Below, piece by piece: positions 56,231 through 64,000 of a stretch of DNA of 64,000 nucleotides. The DNA lies in the NCBI GenBank assembly GCA_948567375.1, contig OX419755.1:55867001-55931000 (forward strand), in the 5' to 3' direction. This DNA is from Lunularia cruciata (taxonomy: Eukaryota > Streptophyta > Marchantiopsida > Lunulariales > Lunulariaceae). Every line of letters begins with the position of its first letter. Positions within the stretch are counted from its first letter, which is position 1. A program made the position numbers and the translations under genes. The notes below the pieces were generated by a model. It was given only the letters and a program-made list of their open reading frames with translations. It did no database searches and was not told the DNA's origin.

Positions 56231-57441
56231 GATCTATTTGATGACAATATCAATCACTATTGAAACGTTGTTACTATTGAACATTGAGTTCTATCCATTG
56301 AGCTGCTTGAATATCTATCATATTGGTTGCAACTGATCCTTGCAATATAGTTTAACAACTTATGATAAGTTAGAAAGATCAATTGACTTGCTTCTATAAG
56401 TTTGAGTCATCATGCTGATTAGAAAAGAGTTCAATACAATCAATGCAATCAGACAATATTATGTATCCCGGCACTATAGATACAATATCACGTCAAAGAA
56501 AAACTAGAATGCCAAGCTTGTATCCCTATGGTTACGACTATTCAAGGTACATTCTTCTTTAGAGAGTTGTGCCTTCATCCTTTGTTATCTCTTGCAATTG
56601 ATTCAAGAGAATCCTAATTTGGTTATAGGTTGCTGAAGAAGAGTCCAAAATGTGTTATAATGTAGTTCAGATTTATCAAACTGAAGGATGCAAGCTTCTT
56701 GCAATTGGTTTAACCCTTTGCTATTCAATTACTAGATTTCATATTAAAGATTAGTGCAGACAATCAATATGACATCTTTGGGTTGTTGCGTTGGCACTTC
56801 AATCAAAAGGACCCATTGCTATTCAATTACTAGATTTTCATATTAAAGATTAGTTCAGTCAATCAAAATGACATCTTTGGGCTGTTGCATTGGCACTTGG
56901 ACTTAAAATTGGTTTCATGGAGTACATCTGTCTAGTCGTCTTGAATTTTACCTATGAAGTTATCCCTAATCCTCAATAATAGAAGCCTTCAACTTAAGGT
57001 GCACACCAGCATGCCCATGCAATGACCGGACAAGGTAGAAATCTCTTCGTATTCGTATTCAAAACAAAAGAAATCCTGATCATGAAAAGTCTCAACAATC
57101 AATCTATATTATGGAGAAACCGAGTTCCAATAAGACTGTGATATACTAAAGACTTTTGATCAACCACATGCATCTGTTATACTTGTGTATTGCGCTGAAA
57201 TGAAAGAAATAAACAAAGAAATAGGCATAACCACACAAATTGCTTCTTTGTGGGAAAACGTGCAATTGAGAAGGCCTGCCTATATTGCATAAAATCTTCA
57301 GAAATGAAGGTTTTATGTATGTTTTCTGTACTCGTGGAATATTTTATTGGTCTAAGAAGGACTTCATTATGTTCTTGTAGTCGCGCTCACATCTCACATC
57401 CTATTTACGGACAGTGCATTGCAAAGTAACGCACTCAGGCT
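56231..57441. other. Low-copy sequence with a 98-bp tandem duplication
   Basis: No gene recognised. At 56720-56817 and 56818-56915 a 98-bp unit is repeated, starting GCTATTCAATTACTAG and containing ATGACATCTTTGGG. Otherwise unremarkable. Confidence 0.6.
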
Positions 57442-58016
57442 TTGGGTTTACATCGACGGGTAGCTATTGTAAGCACACCCAGGACAGCTAGGGTCCTCCT
57501 TCGTACTTCCCAGATATACCAATGGAAGACCACTACCACACGGTTCATGAATAGGCTTCCCTCTCTCTGGTTTCTTTGGAGTTTTTTCTTTCTTTTTCCC
57601 CCTTTGGTTCCTCTGGGCCTTACTTCGGTGCGCGTTTTTCATTTCCTCTTAGGACTTTTGGGCCTTGCGCTCTTGGCTCTCTTTGCATTTGTTTGTGCCT
57701 TGCACTCCTTCCCCTTTCCATCGGGGTACTATTTTTGTATATGTATTGTCCTTCAAATTCTATCCGACCTGATAGTGTTCCTTGAGTTGCCAAATCGTTA
57801 GCAATAGGGCCGAGATATCTTTTGAAACTGTGAACACTAATGATAATTTGCACTAAGAGAAGAGCCTCTTTCTAAGTTCAGTGTCTTGTGAATTTTCTTT
57901 CTTTTGTCCAGGAGTCCCAATGGGCTTTTCTTTTAAGTTCTTTTATCCTTTGTTTGTTTGACAATCCTGGACCCCGGACTGTTAGGCCCGTCGGATCGAG
58001 AGATCCGACACGCGAG
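57442..58016. other. Unassigned sequence with a 119-codon open frame
   Basis: 57442-57801 on the plus strand is open, with a hydrophobic central stretch rich in Phe and Leu (FLWSFFFLFPPLVPLGL). There is no recognisable domain, and pyrimidine richness could explain it. Not accepted as a gene without transcript support. 57960-58016 is locally GC-rich. Confidence 0.25.
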
Positions 58017-58380
58017 AACTGACTCGTAGACAATGGCGGATCTGGTTCTTTGATAAAGCCGTGAAACTGGTCCCAAAGATAATCTCTAAGACTAACAGAA
58101 TGATCTCTGCACCTTAGAACTGACTGACTGGTAGACTGGCGGATGTGGTCCTTTGTTAAAGCTGTGAAACTGGCCCAAACGATAACTGACTGGTAGACAG
58201 GAGCAAATGTGGTCCTTTTTTAAAGCTGTGAAACTGGCCCAAACGATAACTGACTGGTAGACAGGAGCAAATGTGGTCCTTTTTTAAAGCTGTGAAACTG
58301 GCCCAAACGATACCCGACTGGTAGACAGGAGCAAATGTGGTCCTTTGTTAAAGCTGTGAAACTAGCCCAAAAGATAAGAT
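58017..58380. repeat. 64-bp tandem repeat array, about five units
   Basis: Units start TGACTGGTAGACAGGAGC and contain GTGGTCCTTTGTTAAAGC and TGTGAAACTGGCCC. Clean units begin at 58125 (62 bp), 58187, 58251 and about 58315 (64 bp each). A diverged unit precedes them at 58017 and a partial one follows. Unit 2 and unit 3 are almost identical, which suggests recent slippage or unequal exchange. Confidence 0.88.
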
Positions 58381-58501
58381 CTGAGATTGTAAGAGATTTG
58401 GTTCAGTGATAAAGCTCAGTGGGCCAATCTTCTGATTGTATGTATGGTTTCATTTACAAAAGTTCGTACAGTAGTGCGAACTACCACAAATTCTGGAGGT
58501 A

Positions 58502-58705
58502 TTAGACATTAGAGACAGACCACTGGGGTGGGGGAGCACCGCGAAGCAACCTAAACCCCATTCCAGTGTCCTTGGTTGGGCCGGAAATTACGTCCGATGG
58601 TAATAGTGATGGGGCCCTTTCCAAGTCCTCTGCCACCGACAAAGTAGACATTTGATACAAGCGCCGTACAAAAGCAACCGAAAAAGAATCCAGCAAAAGA
58701 ATCAC
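58502..58705 (-). CDS. Possible short exon or small open frame
   Basis: 67 codons in a patch of higher GC than its AT-rich surroundings: MILLLDSFSVAFVRRLYQM, STLSVAEDLERAPSLLPSD, VISGPTKDTGMGFRLLRG. The composition looks more protein-like than the other small frames here, and a GCG|GTGCTC donor-like site lies in it on the minus strand. I do not recognise the protein. A 5-bp inverted repeat GTTCG/CGAAC lies just below it near 58463-58482. Confidence 0.25.
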   Translation of the reverse strand: MILLLDSFSVAFVRRLYQMSTLSVAEDLERAPSLLPSDVISGPTKDTGMGFRLLRGAPPPQWSVSNV

Positions 58706-61700
58706 AGTTGATAGCTGGAAAATCTGATTGAATCGAAGAAAGAAAAACTAAAATCCGTACCTAGCCTATTGCAGTTGGCTAGGTGGAAATCAACAATGAG
58801 TGTTCTGAGGTGCATAACTCCAAGTCTAAATATGATGATAAGTATAAGGAAAAAAGAGAAGAAGGTGACCGCATGTGATAGCAAGAAGTATGGGAAAACC
58901 ATCAGAAAAGGAAGACGGACATATTGGAAACAGTGTACCTTCCAAGCATTATCCCTTTTATACAAAGAATTTGTCCTATAAGTTAACTCCTAAACATTAA
59001 TTTACTGTTTCTGTAAGTTAAATCTTTAATATTAATTTAAAAAATAATTTATTTATATAATTCCGATTAATAACATATTTCTAATTTTAATTGGAGGCAT
59101 GTAACTCCAAAGCTAAACCAATGATAAGTGAGGAAAAGCAGGAAAACAGATATGTACGGGCATCGTCGTATACGCGACTTCCTTTGCCCAGTGTAGTGTG
59201 AAATTACAACTTCTGTACGTTAACTCCTAAACATCGATTAATTGAAGATTAAAATATAATAAAGTAGGAAAATAATTTATATGTTATTATTTATATTATT
59301 ATATACCAAAAGAAGAAAATTTATCTGATTTTTAAAAGTTTCACATATTCGTTACTGTGTATCGATTCTTTTCTATTTTATACACAAACTTAAAGATTAA
59401 AAACTGGATTGATAACCGGTTCCAAGCTAGATCCGACATCCTTGTTGAAGAAGCAGCTATCCTAATCTAACTCAATTCATAATAAAATGGTTAATTTCTT
59501 ATTTTGAATATAAATTAATATTATGCTCCATGTAAAATTTTAATGCACATCCAAGTTCTTAAAAACTTTAGAGCAAATTTGCAACATATACAACCTCTTG
59601 CTTAGAGAAAGATAATCAAATCTTTAATAAAATATTGAATCTCTAAAACAGTTTCTTTGAAGCCCTCATTCACTATTGGAGAAAAAAATATCAATTTCTA
59701 AACTTATTTCTTACTCAAAATTTGATTCAACATAGTTTCTAAAGACTTACAAGGATTTGCGAGTAACTCATCTTCATGTTATATTAATTGTATGAAGAGC
59801 TTATTGTTAAAAAAAAAAAGCAAGTTGTCCATTAAGGAGAAAGTTGGACTACAAATTAATGGTCAGCTAATAAGACAATTTCAGTATATAATAAATTAAA
59901 ATATATATTATATAGTCCCATTCTGTCCATACATCTGTCCATAGATGATCACAAGATAAATCATTAATATTGGAAATGATATAATTTGTTGAGTAAAGCT
60001 CATACCGGAATTATAAATGTAGGGATTTTAAGGAAAAACATTAATAGTATCATGGTTACTCTACGGTCTCTCAACCTATTATTCTGCACTCATAATGCTC
60101 AAATCCCCTTTCTTGATCTTTTCACTCATTTACAATCACTTTACTCAAATATTCCTAGCTTGTTTGCCATTAGTCAAAAACTAGTTATTTGGGATTTGTG
60201 GAAGAGTGTAGAATGTCCATTACAACCATGAAAAACCTCCGGTTAAACCAAGTAATCCATAAGGTATGGTCAAATTATACACACTTTTGGCAATAAACCA
60301 AGCTTATATCTACATAATCTTTCACCAATCTTGGATTTAAAACACTCATTCAACTCCTTGACATCACCTCGTACAAAAATCATAGTAACATTCATGCTCT
60401 CATTTTCTTTGAGGACACCAGATTAAATCTCAACTCACTTCTAAATTCACTGGTTGATACTCAATAAAAGTAAAAGGTGGTACTTTATAAATGCATCACT
60501 AATGAAAATAAAGCGAGGAGAGTCCTCCCACTCCTCTATTCATTCGAATAAGAAGTATATGGTAATATTTGGTATCTAAGTGAGTTCACGAGCTTCTATA
60601 GTAAAAGGAGAAATTGCATAGCTATATGCTTATCTTGCATGATTTGTTCTTACTCTATAAGATTTTAGGAGAATATGAGAGAATATATAAGGATATATTT
60701 AGATTCCTTGTTTAGTTCCAAGAACCAAGTACAAAAGGTTACCTTTGTGACACTTCATCACTCAATTTCCTTAGGTTAATTCTCTAGATTGACCATCACA
60801 TGCATATGAAAGTATGATATGTTGGTCTTATATGACCGGATAGAATAGATTTCTAATCCTTTAGTATATCATAATATTCTAGCCTAATTAATTGCTGGAT
60901 AAGCTTTTGATCACATGACTTTTGAGCTATATGTTAAAGCTTGAGAATGTAGGTGTCAAAGTACAAGATATCATCTTTTGACGTATCGTTTTGACTTGCA
61001 GCTTCTAACAAGGTTATATATCTATAGATTGCTCACACATTCTTAGGGTATCAATAATGGATTAGTACTTTGTCTTGCACTCTTTATTGTTGCTCTTGTA
61101 GAGAATACCATAATATGTGGATGACTTTCACTGTTGGTGGATTCACAAGTGGTATTTGGTATACTCTATTCTAATATTCCTCAATTTTTGAAATATTATA
61201 TTAAGTTCCTTAGTTATTTGGTTCTTCCTTCTCCTTCCTTCATATTAATTTTCTCCTTCCTTCATATTAATTTGAGAGTCTTTGATAAGAGTATTATAAA
61301 TGATTTTAGTGACATCATAGGTAGAATGATTTTGAGTATGTGATAAGGTATTTGATGCATAGACAAACATCTCTGTCAACTTATGTGAAGTAGTAGGCTT
61401 ATTATACATAAATGAGGCAAGATGACACATATGGTAAATTTTTTTGTGTAATCATTCTCGTTGGGACTTATGCTTTCCTTCCATTTTCTGTTGTTACTTA
61501 CAAATTGTCCTTGAGTTAAGAAGAATAGTACTTTTCTTTGTGATTATTATTATTGAAAAAAGATATAGTTTATTCCCTTAGGCACATGATAATCTTCTAC
61601 TTTTTTTCTCTTACTTTTACCTAGACCAAAGATTTGTTATCTTCCTTATGGACTAACATTTCACCATTAATATGATATAAATGTACATTTTCCTCTAGTT

Positions 61701-61805
61701 GAATCATTCATTACTTGTATTGTTAATACATGTCTTTGCTCTTGCTCTAGTAAGGATGTGGGTGCTTAGTTCCTAACTCAACCATAAATTAAAGTATTTT
61801 GATAA
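58706..61805. other. AT-rich intergenic sequence
   Basis: No gene, LTR or repeat family recognised. Short A-runs (for example 59807-59820) and AT-rich tracts dominate, especially 58990-59400 and 59870-59960. It contrasts with the repeat-packed left part and looks like genuine low-copy spacer. Confidence 0.5.
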
Positions 61806-62172
61806 GTCTGCCCTAACACATGTCGTCTGCAAAGCATACGAACGCTCCCTCCAAGCCAAGTATCCACTCTCTCGTGCCATAGCAAATACTATGTCTCTAA
61901 TGGCATCATGGGTAGTTATCCTCTGTCCTCCAAAAGGACACCGTGTCATGTGGACCGCGGCCACATCTAGTGTAGATCCACACTCACAAGTGAGTAATGA
62001 AGATGCAAATGGGTGGACCAAACCTAGGCAAAATCTCATTGCTGTAAAAAAAGTAATTGGTGCGAGTCAAAAAACCTTCATGCACGATCGAGCTAGGATC
62101 CAAGAGCCTGCTCCCTTGCCGGAGCAAGAGCGAAGACGCACTCTAGTGACGCATTCCTCAATGTGTGTTTAG
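61806..62172 (-). mobile_element. Truncated non-LTR retrotransposon copy, inverted
   Basis: The minus strand encodes SGKGAGSWILA, then MRFCLGLVHPFASSLLTCEC, CPFGGQRITTHDAIRD and RESGYLAWRERSY, the same protein segment as 62310-62640 on the plus strand. The match ends at VRADL near 61806, in the middle of the endonuclease domain, after which unrelated sequence follows. With the plus copy it forms a large inverted repeat with a loop of roughly 125-140 bp. Confidence 0.8.
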
Positions 62173-63122
62173 TTGCATTTAACGCAGTCCTCAATGTGTG
62201 GGGTTCTCCCTCACTACTACATGCTTGCTCGGTCACCGGGAACATCCTTGGTTCCCGTGATGTTCTAATCAAAACTGGAAGGTCTAACGTAGTGAAGAAG
62301 AGAAGATGGTTCTTAACCTCCTCCGGCAAGGGTGGAGGCTCGTGGATCCTAGCTTGACCATGCATTAGGGCTTTCCGACTTGCACCGGCTACTTTCTCTA
62401 TAGCGATGAGGTTTTGCCTAGGTTTGGTCCACCCATCTGCATCTTCACTACTCACTTGTGAGTGTGGTTCTACACTAGATGCAACGGCGGTCCACATGAC
62501 ACGGTGTCCTTTTGGAGGACAGAGGATAGCTACACATGATGCCATTAGAGACATAGTGTTTGCTATGGCACGAGAGAGTGGATACTTAGCTTGGAGGGAG
62601 CGTTCGTATGCGTTGCAGACGACACGTGTTAGGGCAGACTTATACTTGGTCCGAGATGATCAGGTGATAGTAGCAGATGTTGTGGTCACGGACCCTACGC
62701 GGGATACAGTTTCGGAGGGAGTGATTACCCATCCCCCTGGATGGGCGGCGAGTGCAGCAGCAAGTCGCAAGGTCTCCAAGTATAGGGGCATGCAACGAGG
62801 TCACCTCTTTGTTCCTCTAGCCTTGGAGTTATATGGAGTGATGGACACGACATTTGACACATTTGTCAGGGAGTGCGCGAGAGCTTATCATGTTAGGCGT
62901 CAGGGGGTACCACTCTCACTCTCATACTTTGTAGCTTACTTTAGACAGCGTGTGTCCATTGCTCTACAGAGTGCAGTGGCTGGTGCAATCCATAGGAGAG
63001 CAATCACATTAGATGATGTTTATTCGGATGCTCCAGTTGTGTGTAGACTGTACGACTTGCATAGCTCTGATATCTTAGGTGTGGTAGGGCAGATTTCTCA
63101 TACAGACTTTATTGGGGCTTAG
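62173..63122 (+). pseudogene. Non-LTR retrotransposon C-terminus: CCHC finger and restriction-like endonuclease
   Basis: Open from 62406 to 63122 (238 codons) and continuing upstream through one stop at 62353 as SGKGGGSWILA. It shows a zinc cluster CECGSTLDATAVHMTRC, then GGQRIATHDAIRDIVFAMA, then the PD-(D/E)xK-like core RADLYLVRDDQVIVADVVV and a downstream Lys-rich KVSKYRGMQRGHLFVPLALE. This layout matches R2/NeSL-type elements, in which the endonuclease follows the RT; the family assignment is from memory of the pattern. RT itself is absent, so this is a 5'-truncated copy, as expected for target-primed insertion. The stop sits in the palindrome GGGGCTTAGCCCC. Confidence 0.7.
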
Positions 63123-64000
63123 CCCCATGTTAACTTTTTTTGTCTCTCCCTTGTACGGCTTGATGGGGTCTTCCCATCCTTCATTTTTACTACGCGGTCG
63201 CCTTTTTCTCTCCTTAGTTAAGATACCTCCACTATTGAATCGCGAGTGTTGTCACCGTATAGTGAAGTTTACTCGTGGACGTGCTGTTGAAAGTCCTGAT
63301 CAATATCCGTCTGACCTGAAATGGTCGGTGACGCGGATTATTACGTATCGTATTCTGCAGTACCTTTCTCTTTCTTATACTGACTATTCACACCATATTG
63401 GCCAGCGTCTGCGGAATATCACCAGCGTGACAAATTTGGATGAATGGAGTACGCAATCGTGCGTCAGCTGTCCTTTGTGATATTACATTCGAGAAAGGGG
63501 CAACCGCGTAGAAAACACGAAGGAAAGGAAGACCCTATCAAAGGTGAGATGAAATGGGGTGAAATTCCGATAGATTTTGATATGACAAATTTACCACGTC
63601 ACATTTAAAATTTTCGAATTATGTATATCGTACGGTCTATAAAGAAAACGAACATATGAAGAAATGTCACCTAGGGTGATTATCCTCTTATGATTTTATC
63701 AATTAATTTTTATAGAGAAGGATAAATAAATATGTTTTTTAATATCTTATAAGTATAAAATGATATTCGATATTAAATTATATATTTTAATATTTATAAA
63801 ATATTATTTAAATAATATAAAATAAATTCATAACAATTGTATATTAATTTAAGAACATTAAAAATCATAAAAAAGATTAAAAATATAAATTTCCATAATT
63901 TCGGACACAATATGACACTATACGATAAACGAAGATTACACGTGCAAGTTCACCTTAGAATGTGGGTTCGCTTAATCAGGAAGGATGGAAAGAAGCGGAA
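63123..64000. other. Element 3' tail, then AT-rich spacer
   Basis: 63123-63210 is T-rich (CTTTTTCTCTCC) and may be the 3' untranslated tail of the non-LTR element. A frame at 63112-63480 is open, ending NLDEWSTQSCVSCPL, but shows no domain I know. From 63560 onward the sequence is very AT-rich with no feature recognised. Confidence 0.35.

Noticed and set aside
63112-63480. 122-codon frame after the non-LTR element as a gene.
   Set aside because: Its first part overlaps the likely 3' tail of the element and no domain or conserved motif is visible; it is kept only as a note.

Overview
This is a heavily repeat-laden plant nuclear window, probably from a large-genome land plant. A gymnosperm or fern-like genome would fit, but nothing in the sequence fixes the species. 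Almost all of the first 56 kb is LTR-retrotransposon sequence in several age layers. I saw no tRNA, rRNA, CRISPR or bacterial-type operon. Names A, B, C, D, F and G are my own family labels.

Layout. 1-2.6 kb: a scrap of family G, a truncated A element (A0) and a solo LTR of family B. 2.6-14.7 kb: a long GA/CT-rich LTR-like repeat (F) in two inverted pieces, interrupted by A2 (6338-12056, a gag-deleted Ty3/gypsy element) and by a solo A LTR (12332-13024). 14.7-17.6 kb: poorly resolved repeat sequence ending in the 3' end of a C-type LTR. 17.6-56.2 kb: a decayed hAT-transposase-like gene in three pieces (17579-18537, 55050-55338, 56017-56230), split by a solo B LTR and by one huge nest.

The nest. 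D (18538-55049, minus; about 6.3 kb of its own sequence) is a full-length chromovirus whose LTRs are family B. It was entered twice. C (22186-43064, minus, TSD GGATT) is an element with LTRs of about 3.77 kb that themselves contain a long reading frame. A3 (25895-33655, minus, TSD GGCC), with a nearly intact pol, sits inside one LTR of C. G (43446-52752, plus) sits in the D gag/protease region.

The most interesting object is G. Between its aspartic protease and reverse transcriptase lies a recognisable cytosine-5 DNA methyltransferase domain: motif I LELFGG, catalytic PCQ, ENV, the motif VIII block and a motif IX/X-like end. Its integrase ends in a canonical C4HC3 PHD finger instead of a chromodomain. 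G thus pairs a DNA-methylation writer with a probable histone reader in one Ty3/gypsy element. Its reading frame is now broken, mostly by stops at positions where Gln or Arg is expected, as C-to-T decay would produce.

56.2-64 kb is lower-copy, AT-rich sequence with a 64-bp tandem repeat, one possible short exon, and two inverted fragments of a non-LTR retrotransposon carrying a CCHC plus restriction-like endonuclease C-terminus (61806-63122).
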